Made by a program: the position numbers and the translations under genes
Source of the DNA: Nannocystis bainbridge
GTDB taxonomy: Bacteria; Myxococcota_A; Polyangia; Nannocystales; Nannocystaceae
Assembly: GCF_028368995.1 (NCBI RefSeq)
Contig: NZ_JAQNDL010000001.1
Span: 806,001-870,000, forward strand
DNA length: 64,000 bases
Direction: 5' to 3'
Notes under the pieces: generated by a model
What the model saw: only the letters and a program-made list of their open reading frames with translations
Databases searched by the model: none
Told to the model about the DNA's origin: nothing
Shown here: one piece after another, positions 15,809-23,399 of the stretch
Numbering within the stretch: position 1 is the stretch's first letter
Layout: each line of letters begins with the position of its first letter

Positions 15809-16917
15809 CGCCCCGCGACCTCGACCCGCAGCCACGCCGTCGTGGCGCTGCGGCCGTCGGCGAGGATGACGTACAGGTGGTGCGTGCCCGGCTGCTCGGG
15901 CGCGCGCCACTCGACCTCGAAGCCCGGCCCGGCGGTCGCCTCGAACGGCGCCGGCACCGTCGCAAACCACGCCGCCCCGCGGATCTCGACGATCGGCGAC
16001 ACCGAGACCGCCAGCGTCGACTGGTCGACCGACACCGAGTAGTACGTCTGCGGCGGCGCCGCCTCGACCAGCGACAGCGTCAGCTCGTCACCTGTCCCAA
16101 CGGACAGGGTCGCCCCCGACTGCGCCTCGAGGAAGTACTCGCCGCCGCCCGGCGCCGGCACCCACGCCGCGAAGTGGGCGATCGCCGGCGCCACGTCCGG
16201 CTCGACCTGGCTGATCTGCCACGGCAGGTCCGACGGCCCCACCGGCGAGGTCGCCCCCATCGCCGCCCCCGCCACCACCGTGCGCCAAGTCGGCCCGATC
16301 CGCAGCGTGCGGACGAAGAACAGGCAGTCGCGCAGCGACGACGACGCGGTCGCCAGCGCGTCGGCGCGGCGCAGGCACTCCTGCGTGCTCGGCCCCTCGG
16401 GCGTGCCCGCCACCATCATCACGATCACGCCGATGCTGGCCGCGTCGACCACGTCGCGCAGCGGCCCGAGCTCGAACGTCGCCGCCGGCCCCGGATCCAG
16501 CGCGCAGGTGTCGAGGTTCGGCAGCGCGACCGGGCCGCACGGCAGCGCCTCCGTAAGGTCGACCACCTGGCCGCCGGTGCAGCCGATCCCGCCGCACACG
16601 AACCATCGCGGCTGCAGCGCCGCGACATCGACCGGCCCCTCGGGCCCGGCCACGAACGCGGTGGCCCGCACGCGGTCGCCGGGCATCGCCTCGACCACGG
16701 GGCCGCCGCCGGGCGGCGGGTCCGCGCCCCACGGCCCCGGCTCGATCACCTCGAAGCGCATCGCCAGCGCGTCGGTGTGATCGATCACCCAATACGGGCG
16801 CTCCTCGGGCAAGCAGCTCGCGCCCGCCAGCGCCGCCGCGACCATCACCAGGCTCGCGCCGATCGGCGCCGCGGCGCCCTCGCGGGCCCGGGAGCGCAGC
16901 CATGCGCGGAGCGGCAC
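15805..16917 (-). CDS. Lipoprotein partner of the TonB receptor
   Basis: 370 residues starting at a GTG. The signal MPLRAWLRSRAREG... ends in the lipobox GASC (about residue 35). The exported part has several Cys (VCGGIGCTGG, CALDPGPA) and a C-terminal beta-sandwich-like segment (GFEVEWRAPEQPGTHHLYV). No known family is recognised. The overlapping ATGA junction with the downstream receptor gene indicates that the two are made together, so this could be the receptor's surface-exposed accessory lipoprotein, as in SusD- or HmuY-like systems (inference only). A two-unit palindrome element lies in frame at 16087-16112. Confidence 0.75.
   Translation of the reverse strand: MPLRAWLRSRAREGAAAPIGASLVMVAAALAGASCLPEERPYWVIDHTDALAMRFEVIEPGPWGADPPPGGGPVVEAMPGDRVRATAFVAGPEGPVDVAALQPRWFVCGGIGCTGGQVVDLTEALPCGPVALPNLDTCALDPGPAATFELGPLRDVVDAASIGVIVMMVAGTPEGPSTQECLRRADALATASSSLRDCLFFVRTLRIGPTWRTVVAGAAMGATSPVGPSDLPWQISQVEPDVAPAIAHFAAWVPAPGGGEYFLEAQSGATLSVGTGDELTLSLVEAAPPQTYYSVSVDQSTLAVSVSPIVEIRGAAWFATVPAPFEATAGPGFEVEWRAPEQPGTHHLYVILADGRSATTAWLRVEVAGR
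16087..16112. repeat. Two-unit palindrome element inside a CDS
   Basis: CCTG at 16091 and CAGG at 16105 form the perfect hairpin CCTGTCC-CAAC-GGACAGG in frame within the lipoprotein gene (SVGTGDEL). Confidence 0.7.
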
Positions 16918-16923
16918 CGGGGG

Positions 16924-16929
16924 AGCCTA
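16924..16929 (-). promoter_or_regulatory. Putative -10 hexamer TAGGCT
   Basis: TAGGCT on the minus strand ends 6 nt before the GTG at 16917 that opens the lipoprotein/TonB-receptor pair. Confidence 0.55.
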
Positions 16930-16983
16930 ACCGCTCAGATTCTCGTTGTCGACCGCGCCCGCCTCCGCGATCCTCCGGCCCGC

Positions 16984-18045
16984 ATGGTCTCCTTGCACGA
17001 GACACTCCACCGGCCCTGGTTGACCGAGCTCTTGCGCAGCTGGCACGAGTTCAACAAGCGGCACCTCGGCGGCGCCCTCAAGCCGCCGGTGCTGCAGATC
17101 GATCTCTCGACCGCGCGCCTCGGTCACTGGCAGCGCGAGACGCGGACGCTCGGCCTGGCCCACGAGCACCTGCTGTCGCATCGATGGGACGACGTCCTCG
17201 ACACCCTCAAGCACGAGATGGCCCACCAGTACGTCGACGAGGTCCTCGGCGGCGACGTGCGCCCGCACGGCCCGCAGTTCGCCCGCGCCTGCGCCTTGCT
17301 CGAGATCCGGCCCGACGCCACCGGCAATCCGCGCGCCAGCGACGACCCGGCCGCGCGCGTGCTCAAGCGCGTGCAGAAGCTGCTCGCGCTGGCCACCAGC
17401 GCCAACCGCCACGAGGCCGAGGCGGCCATGGCCGCCGCCAACACCTTGCTGCTGCGCTACAACCTCGACCTGCCGCAGGACGGCCCGCCGCGCGACTACG
17501 AGGCGCGCCGCCTCGGCGACAGCGCCGCCGCGATCGGCCTCGAGGCCAAGCTCGTCAGCTCGATCCTCAGCGAGTTCTTCTTCGTCGAGTGCATCTGGGT
17601 CACCACCTACAACGCCCGCCGGCTCCGGACCGAGCGCGTGCTCGAGGTCCTCGGCACCGCCGAGAACCTCGAGATGGCCGCCTACGTCCACGACTTCCTG
17701 CACGCTTCCACCAAGCGCCTGTGGCAGCAGGCCAAGCAGGACATGGGCCTGCCCGCCAACCGCCGCCGGGAGTTCAGCGCCGGCCTCCTCACCGGCTTCC
17801 GCGACAAGCTCCGCGGCGAGCGCCAGCGCAACGAAGAGCAGGGCCTCGTGTGGCTCGGCGACGTCGACCTCGACCGTTACCTCCGCGGCCGCCACCCGTA
17901 CATCCGCAGCATGGGCTCCTCCGCCGTCCAGCGCGGCCGGGCCCACGCGGCTGGCCGCGCCGCCGGCGAGGGCCTCACGCTGCACAAGCCGGTCCGCGAG
18001 CACGCCAGCCGCGGCCTCGCCCTCCCGCGCGGCCGCGACGACTGA
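16984..18045 (+). CDS. SprT-like metallopeptidase fused to DUF2786
   Basis: 353 residues. The N-terminal part is SprT/Spartan-like: HEMAH at 77-81, with Glu78 as catalytic residue and His77/His81 (plus a later His in HGPQFARAC) as zinc ligands. SprT proteases in eukaryotes digest DNA-protein crosslinks. From about residue 118 a DUF2786 segment follows (RVLKRVQKLLALATSANRHE...AANTLLLRYNLDL), then a helical tail with a basic end. The fusion suggests a nucleic-acid-associated protease. The ATG at 16984 fits the start of the SprT fold; an in-frame extension upstream is antisense to the lipoprotein gene and rejected. Confidence 0.85.
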   Translation: MVSLHETLHRPWLTELLRSWHEFNKRHLGGALKPPVLQIDLSTARLGHWQRETRTLGLAHEHLLSHRWDDVLDTLKHEMAHQYVDEVLGGDVRPHGPQFARACALLEIRPDATGNPRASDDPAARVLKRVQKLLALATSANRHEAEAAMAAANTLLLRYNLDLPQDGPPRDYEARRLGDSAAAIGLEAKLVSSILSEFFFVECIWVTTYNARRLRTERVLEVLGTAENLEMAAYVHDFLHASTKRLWQQAKQDMGLPANRRREFSAGLLTGFRDKLRGERQRNEEQGLVWLGDVDLDRYLRGRHPYIRSMGSSAVQRGRAHAAGRAAGEGLTLHKPVREHASRGLALPRGRDD

Positions 18046-18054
18046 CCGACCCTT

Positions 18055-18121
18055 GGGACATGTCCTCTCGACCATGCCCTGAAGGGCATGTCCCATCGAG
18101 CATATCCCAAAGCCCATGTCG
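18055..18121. repeat. 14-bp CATG-palindrome array, five units
   Basis: Cores at 18059, 18073, 18087, 18101 (CATA) and 18115, exactly 14 nt apart, beginning 13 nt behind the SprT-like gene's stop. Confidence 0.92.
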
Positions 18122-18310
18122 CAAATGGGGCCACGCCGGGCCGCGCTCACCTGCCACCGCTTCGCACACGGCGGCGCGCCCCGACAGCCTCGCCCCGTCA
18201 GTGACAGCGATGTCGCGGCGGCCCCGGCCCGATCCGCGCATTTGGGCCCGAACGGCCGCTGGAGGCCCTCAGACCGCCTTGGCACGCCTCCTGCTTTGTC
18301 CCCTCGCATC

Positions 18311-19366
18311 ATGCTCAGCCCGCGGATCGTCCTCAGCCTCGCCCTCCTGCCCGCCCTCGCCCTCGCGCCTGCGTGCGACGACAAGCAGGGCCCCAGCACC
18401 GGCGACGTGACCGACGACACCACCACCGACGGCCAGAGCAGCACCGCCGACGTCCCCGACGGCCCGCCCGAGCCCGACACCACCGAGGGCGAGGGCGCCA
18501 CCAGCAGCCCCGAAGTCCCCGAGGGCACCGACAGCGAGAGCGAGAGCGAGGGCGAGAGCGAGGGCGAGGACCAGCCCGAGCCGCCCCCGCCGGCGCCGCG
18601 CCCCCAGGCCGTCCAGCCCTGTGACGGCTGGGAGTGGCCGCATCAGCGCGAGTGCGACACCGAGGACGGCCAGATCGGCGTCCAGGTCTGCTTCGTCCAC
18701 GAGGGCCAGGAGCACTACACCGAGTGCGACAGCGACGAGCTGCCCGCCTGCCTCCCGGAAGACGGCTGGGACCTGGGCTGCATGGGTGAGTTCTGCGCCT
18801 TCGACGGCGCCGAGCTGTACCTCTACTCGTGGGCCGAGGACCGCTGCGACACCCCGCTCGTCCTCAACTTCGACGGCGCCCCGCTGCGCTTCGACGCCGC
18901 CTCCGCCGCCTCGTTCGACATCTCCGGCGTCGGCCAGTGCCTGAGCACCGACTGGCCGACCCTCCCGTGGCTCGCGCTCGACCGCGACCGCGACGGCGCG
19001 ATCGACAGCGGCCGCGAGCTGTTCGGCAGCGGCACCGTGCTGCGCAGCGGTCGTCGGGCCGGCCACGGCTTCGAGGCGCTGGCCGAGCACGACCTCAACC
19101 GCGACGGCAAAATCGACGCCGCCGACCCCGTGTTCGCCGAGCTCGTGCTCTGGTCCGACGGCGACGGCGATCGCCGCGGCGAGCTGTCCGAGCTGGTGCC
19201 CGTCGCCCACGTCGATCTCGTCGCCATCCACCTCGACGTGGCAGTGCGCGCCGAGTGCGACGACCGCGGCAACTGCGGCCGCGAGCGCGCCCGCTTCGAG
19301 TACAGAAACCTCGCCGGCGAGGTCCAGAGCGGCGAAGTCGTCGACGTCTACCTCGCCTGCCAGTGA
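18311..19366 (+). CDS. Lipoprotein with EF-hand-like calcium loops
   Basis: 351 residues. Signal MLSPRIVLSLALLPALALAPAC with lipobox APAC. Residues 25-100 are an acidic Ser/Glu/Thr/Pro linker (SESESEGESEGE). The exported domain has several Cys and two calcium-binding loops of the dockerin/EF-hand type, DRDRDGAIDSGRELF and DLNRDGKIDAADPVF, plus DGDGDRRGELSEL. This arrangement is seen in exported proteins with a VCBS/EF-hand tail that need calcium for folding or adhesion. Function otherwise unknown. The ATG at 18311 was chosen over upstream alternatives because it begins the signal peptide directly. Confidence 0.8.
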   Translation: MLSPRIVLSLALLPALALAPACDDKQGPSTGDVTDDTTTDGQSSTADVPDGPPEPDTTEGEGATSSPEVPEGTDSESESEGESEGEDQPEPPPPAPRPQAVQPCDGWEWPHQRECDTEDGQIGVQVCFVHEGQEHYTECDSDELPACLPEDGWDLGCMGEFCAFDGAELYLYSWAEDRCDTPLVLNFDGAPLRFDAASAASFDISGVGQCLSTDWPTLPWLALDRDRDGAIDSGRELFGSGTVLRSGRRAGHGFEALAEHDLNRDGKIDAADPVFAELVLWSDGDGDRRGELSELVPVAHVDLVAIHLDVAVRAECDDRGNCGRERARFEYRNLAGEVQSGEVVDVYLACQ

Positions 19367-19394
19367 GCCTCCGCCCTCGTCCTCCATCAACCCC

Positions 19395-19430
19395 CCGCGC
19401 GCGGTCGCCTCTACAGGCGGTCGCGCGCGG
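19395..19430 (+). terminator. Stable hairpin, probable terminator
   Basis: Arms 19395-19409 and 19416-19430 (CCGCGCGCGGTCGCC and GGCGGTCGCGCGCGG) pair over 15 positions including two G-U wobbles, around the loop TCTACA, 28 nt after the stop at 19366. There is no clear T-run, so it may need Rho or act as a processing stop. Confidence 0.5.
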
Positions 19431-19515
19431 TCCTTCGTGCTCCTGCCGCCGCTCCGGTCGGCGCCCCTTCACGCGGCGCTTGCCCTCCCCGGCGCCCCCG
19501 CGGCATGTTTCGCCC

Positions 19516-20679
19516 GTGTTCTCGCGCCGCACCGCCTGGCCGCCCGTCGACGACGCCCCGCTCGTCGCGCCGCCCGGCGCCCTCGACCTCACCGTCTCCA
19601 ACCCCACCGCCGTCGGCCTCTCGCACCCACCCGACTTTTGGGCCAGCCTCGGCGATCCCGGCAGCGCCGCCTACGACCCCGACCCGCTCGGCCTCCTGCA
19701 GGCGCGCGCCGCCGTCGCTGACTACTACCGCGCCCGCGCCCCCGGCCTCGCCCTCGACCTCGCCGACATCTGCCTGCTCGCCGGCACCAGCGAGGCCTAC
19801 GCCCACCTCCTCGCCGTGCTCTGCGACCCCGGCGACGTCGTCCTCGTGCCCCAGCCCGGCTACCCGCTGCTGCCGATGATCGCCGACCTCGCCCACGTCG
19901 AGCTGCGGCCCTATCCGCTCCTGTACGACGGGACATGGTCGATCGACCAGGCCGCCCTCGCCGCCGCCGTCTGCCCGCGGACCCGCGCGATCGTCCTCGT
20001 CGCCCCCAACAACCCCACCGGCAACTACCTCGCCGCCGACGAGCTCGCAGCCGTCGACGCCCTCGCCGCCGCTCACGGCCTCGGCGTGCTCGTCGACGAG
20101 GTCTTCTTCGACTATCCCATCGGACATGTCCCCGGGGCCAGCCCCCTCGACGCCCCGCGCCAGGCCCTCACCTTCGTGCTCTCCGGCCTGTCGAAGGTCG
20201 CCGCCCTGCCGCAGCTCAAGCTCGCCTGGGCCGTCGCCCGCGGCCCGCAGGCGCTCGTGCGCGAGGCCATGCGCCGGCTCGAGCTCGTCGCCGACACCTA
20301 CCTCAGCCTCGCCACTCCGGTGCAGCGGGCGGCCGCTACCCTCCTCGCCGCCGCCCCGGCCATGCAGGCGGCGATCTGCCGGCGCGTCCGCGCCAACCTC
20401 GACCGCCTGCGTCGCGCCTGCATCGGCACCGCGCTCGGCGTCCTCGACGTCGAGGCCGGCTGGACCGCGCTCGTCCGCATGCCGCACGTGCTCGACGACG
20501 GCGGCCACGGCTGGGCCCGCGAGCTCGCGCGCGTCGGCGTGCTCACCCAGCCCGGCGAGCTCTACGAGCTGCCCCCCGCCCACCTCGCGCTGTCCCTCAT
20601 CACCCCCGAGCCCGACTTCGCCGACGGCCTCGAACGCATCACGGAGCATGTCGCGCACGTGCTAGCCTCCGCCCCATGA
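19516..20679 (+). CDS. PLP-dependent aminotransferase, class I/II
   Basis: 387 residues, fold type I. Landmarks are APNNPTGNYL (substrate/PLP phosphate region), DEVFFDY with the Asp that pairs to the pyridine nitrogen, and SGLSKVAALPQLKLAW in which Lys227 should form the internal aldimine. It transfers amino groups between an amino acid and a 2-oxo acid; the substrate cannot be told. The GTG at 19516 is the most upstream sensible start. The stop overlaps the ATG of the methyltransferase gene (ATGA), so both are co-translated. A palindrome element at 20121-20146 is read in frame as PIGHVPGAS. Confidence 0.88.
   Translation: MFSRRTAWPPVDDAPLVAPPGALDLTVSNPTAVGLSHPPDFWASLGDPGSAAYDPDPLGLLQARAAVADYYRARAPGLALDLADICLLAGTSEAYAHLLAVLCDPGDVVLVPQPGYPLLPMIADLAHVELRPYPLLYDGTWSIDQAALAAAVCPRTRAIVLVAPNNPTGNYLAADELAAVDALAAAHGLGVLVDEVFFDYPIGHVPGASPLDAPRQALTFVLSGLSKVAALPQLKLAWAVARGPQALVREAMRRLELVADTYLSLATPVQRAAATLLAAAPAMQAAICRRVRANLDRLRRACIGTALGVLDVEAGWTALVRMPHVLDDGGHGWARELARVGVLTQPGELYELPPAHLALSLITPEPDFADGLERITEHVAHVLASAP
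20121..20146. repeat. Two-unit palindrome element inside a CDS
   Basis: CATG at 20125 and CAGC at 20139 (CATGTCC-CCGG-GGCCAGC) within the aminotransferase gene, next to the DEVFFDY motif. Confidence 0.55.
20663..20668 (+). promoter_or_regulatory. Putative -10 hexamer TAGCCT
   Basis: TAGCCT with upstream TGC ends 7 nt before the ATG at 20676. It lies inside the 3' end of the aminotransferase gene, so it would be an additional internal promoter. Confidence 0.4.
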
Positions 20680-21326
20680 TCTCGCTGATCGGCCCCGACC
20701 TCGCCGCCTACGTCGACGCCCATACCACCGCCGAGTCGCCGCTGTTCGCCCGCCTGCGCGCCGAGACCCAGGCCGACCTCGCCTCGCCGCAGATGCAGGT
20801 CGGCCACGTCGAGGGCGCCCTCCTGCGGATCCTCGTCGCCGTCAGCCGCGCCCGCGACGTGCTCGAGATCGGCACCTTCAGCGGCTACTCCGGCCTCGCC
20901 ATGGCCAGCGCCCTGCCCGACGACGGCAAGCTCGTCACCTGCGACATCGACCCCGTCGCCACCGCCGTCGCCCGCCGTTACTTCGCCGAGTCCGGCCACG
21001 GCCACAAGATCGACCTCCGCCTCGCGCCCGCGCTCGACACCATCGCCGCGCTCGCCCGCGAAGGCCGCCGCTTCGACCTCGTCTTCATCGACGCCGACAA
21101 GCACAACTACATCAACTACTGGGACGCCGTGCTCCCGCTGGTCCCCGTCGGCGGCCTCGTCGTCGCCGACAACACCCTGTGGAGCGGCAAGGTCGTCGCC
21201 CCCAAGGAAGACAGCGACCACGCCATCGTCGCCTTCAACCGCCACGTCGCCGCCGACCTGCGCGTCGAGCACGTCCTCCTGTCCGTGCGCGACGGCGTCA
21301 TGCTCGCCCGCAAGCTGCGCGATTAG
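20676..21326 (+). CDS. O-methyltransferase, caffeoyl-CoA OMT type
   Basis: 216 residues, the normal length for class I SAM-dependent O-methyltransferases of the CCoAOMT/COMT-like family. Motif I is VLEIGTFSGYSG, followed by the acidic strand end (LVTCDIDP), FIDADKHNY with metal-binding Asp/Asn residues, and VADNTLWSGKV. They methylate catechol-like hydroxyls using a divalent metal. The ATG overlaps the aminotransferase stop. A palindrome array begins two bases behind the stop. Confidence 0.92.
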   Translation: MISLIGPDLAAYVDAHTTAESPLFARLRAETQADLASPQMQVGHVEGALLRILVAVSRARDVLEIGTFSGYSGLAMASALPDDGKLVTCDIDPVATAVARRYFAESGHGHKIDLRLAPALDTIAALAREGRRFDLVFIDADKHNYINYWDAVLPLVPVGGLVVADNTLWSGKVVAPKEDSDHAIVAFNRHVAADLRVEHVLLSVRDGVMLARKLRD

Positions 21327-21386
21327 ACATGTCCCTCGGGACATCCCCCGCCCTTCGGACATGTCCCAAACACCCGCCGATGTCCG
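21324..21386. repeat. Palindrome array, irregular
   Basis: Cores at 21328 (CATG), 21342 (CATC), 21360 (CATG) and about 21379 (GATG); only the first step is 14 nt, the later ones are 18-19 nt, so this copy has decayed. It starts right after the methyltransferase stop. Confidence 0.75.
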
Positions 21387-21466
21387 CGGCCTCCTCCGCC
21401 GTTCGGCCAGGTCCCAACCCCGGCCGAGCCCCGCCCCTCTCTCGCTCCTGACCTGACTTGAAAGCC

Positions 21467-22321
21467 ATGTCCCAAGCGCCCTCTTCATGGTTCTCCGCCG
21501 ACCCGGGCAAGGCCTGGACCGAGCGGTTCATCCTGCTCTACAGCCCGATCTGGATCGCCCTCGTCGGCTGGGCCCTGCTCAGCCGGGCCGTGCTCGCCTG
21601 GGACGACCTCACCTTCATGGGCTTCGGCCTGCTCGTCGGCGCCCCGCCGGTGCTGGTGCCCGCGCTGCTGCACCGCCGCCACCCGGCCCTGCGCGCGACC
21701 CCGTGGTACGACAGCTACTGGTTCAAGTTCAACGCCTGGATCTTCCTGTTCGTCTTCGTCGGCACGTACTTCCTGACCCACTACTTCTTCGACGTCCTCG
21801 GCATGCGCTACGCCTTCCCGACCCAGTGGAACGGCGGCGCCGCGCTGGTCGGCCGCTCGCGCGGCGAGATCCCGCTGTTCATGTACCCGCTGACGCAGGC
21901 CTACTTCGTGACCTACCACGTGGTCATGTTGGTCTGCATCCGCCGCGTCCGCGGCCTGCTCGGCCTCGCCGAACCTGGCGCCGAGGACATGTCCCCGAGA
22001 TCGACCCGGTTCGTGCGCCGGCTCGCCCTCGCCTGCGTCGTGGTCGGCCTCGCCTACGCCGTCTCGTTCGCCGAGACCTGGTTCATGGCCAGCGACGCCA
22101 TCAGCGAATACTTCCGCTACGCCGACAAGGCGCGCATGCTCAAGTACGGCTCGCTGTTCTACGCCTGCTACTTCCTCGTCAGCCTGCCGCTGCTGGAGCG
22201 CCTCGACCCCGCGGGCAAGCGCACCCCGCTCGGCCAGGCCGTGCTCTCGAGCCTCGCCGCCGGCATGCTCGTGTTCTTCATCCTCGACCTGCTCACCTGG
22301 GTCATCGGCCCGATCGTCTAG
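21467..22321 (+). CDS. Cycloeucalenol cycloisomerase homologue
   Basis: 284 residues, a polytopic membrane protein. Several stretches match plant cycloeucalenol cycloisomerase (CPI1) as I remember it: N-terminal PGKAWTERFILLYSPIW, then FLTHYFFDVLGMRYAFP, a YHVV segment, LFYACYFLVSLPLLERLD and the C-terminal ILDLLTWVIGPIV. In plants the enzyme opens the 9,19-cyclopropane ring of cycloeucalenol to give obtusifoliol. Some myxobacteria make sterols through cycloartenol or lanosterol, so a ring-opening role is plausible, but no other sterol gene is in the window. I prefer ATG 21467 over an in-frame TTG at 21458. The FHA-like gene follows 4 nt later. Confidence 0.85.
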   Translation: MSQAPSSWFSADPGKAWTERFILLYSPIWIALVGWALLSRAVLAWDDLTFMGFGLLVGAPPVLVPALLHRRHPALRATPWYDSYWFKFNAWIFLFVFVGTYFLTHYFFDVLGMRYAFPTQWNGGAALVGRSRGEIPLFMYPLTQAYFVTYHVVMLVCIRRVRGLLGLAEPGAEDMSPRSTRFVRRLALACVVVGLAYAVSFAETWFMASDAISEYFRYADKARMLKYGSLFYACYFLVSLPLLERLDPAGKRTPLGQAVLSSLAAGMLVFFILDLLTWVIGPIV

Positions 22322-22325
22322 CCGC

Positions 22326-22724
22326 ATGCGCCCGCCGACCCCCGACCCCCAGCTCGCCGACCTGTGGCTCGTGCTCGACGACGTGCACCCGGCCCTGCGC
22401 CAGCGCGGCCTCGACCCGGCCTCGCGCTGGCCGGTCCCCGCCGGCATTCGGCTGACGATCGGCCAGCGCCCCGCCGATCACATCCAGCTGCCGCTCACCC
22501 GCCAGGCCCTGCTCGGCGGCCAGACCGCCTACGTGTTCGTGCGCCGCGACGACGGCCGCGTCGAGGTCCAGCACACCGGCCACATCGGCCACTTCCGCCT
22601 CGGCGGCCGCGTCTTCAACAACACCGTGCAACCGCCGCCGGCCCTGGCCCCCGGCGAGGCCGTCGACCTGCTCACCGTCGACGGCGAGCTCGGCCTGCGC
22701 CTGCGCCTCCAGGCCGGCTCCTGA
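22326..22724 (+). CDS. Small protein, possible divergent FHA domain
   Basis: 132 residues, soluble. The central part IRLTIGQRPADHIQLPL... FRLGGRVFNNTVQPPPALAPGEAVDLL has the order of a forkhead-associated domain (IGR..ADI.L, a turn, then ...NG....L..GD.V.L), but the phosphothreonine-binding Arg/Ser/His pattern is not clearly present. FHA domains bind phosphothreonine, which would fit a genome rich in Ser/Thr kinases. It starts 4 nt after the cycloisomerase stop, so the two are one operon; what would link them is unclear. Confidence 0.55.
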   Translation: MRPPTPDPQLADLWLVLDDVHPALRQRGLDPASRWPVPAGIRLTIGQRPADHIQLPLTRQALLGGQTAYVFVRRDDGRVEVQHTGHIGHFRLGGRVFNNTVQPPPALAPGEAVDLLTVDGELGLRLRLQAGS

Positions 22725-22734
22725 CCGGTATCGA

Positions 22735-22803
22735 GGGACATGCTCCGAGGGACATGTTCGATGGGACCTATCCTTACGAACATTCCCCGAGGGACATGTC
22801 CCA
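22735..22803. repeat. 14-bp CATG-palindrome array, five units
   Basis: Cores at 22739, 22753, 22767 (CCTA), 22781 (CATT) and 22795, each 14 nt apart, filling the gap between the FHA-like and GNAT genes. The last unit contains the ATG at 22796, a possible start of the GNAT gene. Confidence 0.92.
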
Positions 22804-23359
22804 AACCGTCGCCATGAAGCTGCGCCCCCTCCGCTGGCCCGCCGACGCCGACGCGCTGCGCGATCTGCCCGCCGCCTACAGCACCTCGGCCATCTTCGTG
22901 CCGGAGGTCGACGGCCTCGGCGTGCGCCTGCGAGAGACCCGGCTGCGCGTCCCCTTCGCCAAGACCTACCCCGCCGAGACCCTGCTCGAAGCCGCCGCGA
23001 CCGCCTCCTTCGCCGTGGTCGCCGAAGCGGCGGCCGGCGGGCTCGCTGGATTCACGGCGGTCCAGCTGCGGCCGTGGAACCGCAGCGCCGAGCTGAGCGC
23101 CCTCTTCGTCGCGCCCGACAGTCGCGGCCAGGGTCTCGGCAGGGCTCTCATGCTCGCCGCCATCGAGTTCGCCCGCGGCGAGCGCGTGCGGTGCCTGACC
23201 CTCGAGACGCAGTGCACCAACGCCCCCGCGATCCGGTTCTATCAGCGCGCCGGCTTCCAATTCTGCGGCGTGCACACCGCCCTGTACGACCCCGCCACGG
23301 TCGCGCCCGAGGAGGCCGCCGTGTTCTTCACGTACCCGCTCGACGCCGTGGGCGGCTGA
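22796..23359 (+). CDS. GNAT-family N-acetyltransferase
   Basis: 187 residues. The acetyl-CoA-binding motif A is visible as LFVAPDSRGQGLGRALM, followed by CLTLETQCTNAPAIRFYQRAGF, the standard GNAT core; such enzymes acetylate amines of small molecules or proteins. The longest start, ATG 22796, lies inside the last palindrome unit and has GAGGG four bases upstream; ATG 22814 (MKLRPLRW) gives 181 residues and is equally plausible. It ends 40 nt before the convergent gene's stop. Confidence 0.88.
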   Translation: MSQTVAMKLRPLRWPADADALRDLPAAYSTSAIFVPEVDGLGVRLRETRLRVPFAKTYPAETLLEAAATASFAVVAEAAAGGLAGFTAVQLRPWNRSAELSALFVAPDSRGQGLGRALMLAAIEFARGERVRCLTLETQCTNAPAIRFYQRAGFQFCGVHTALYDPATVAPEEAAVFFTYPLDAVGG

Positions 23360-23399
23360 TTCCCGCCCCGCCCACGAGCTCCTCGCGCCCGGCTCGGCT

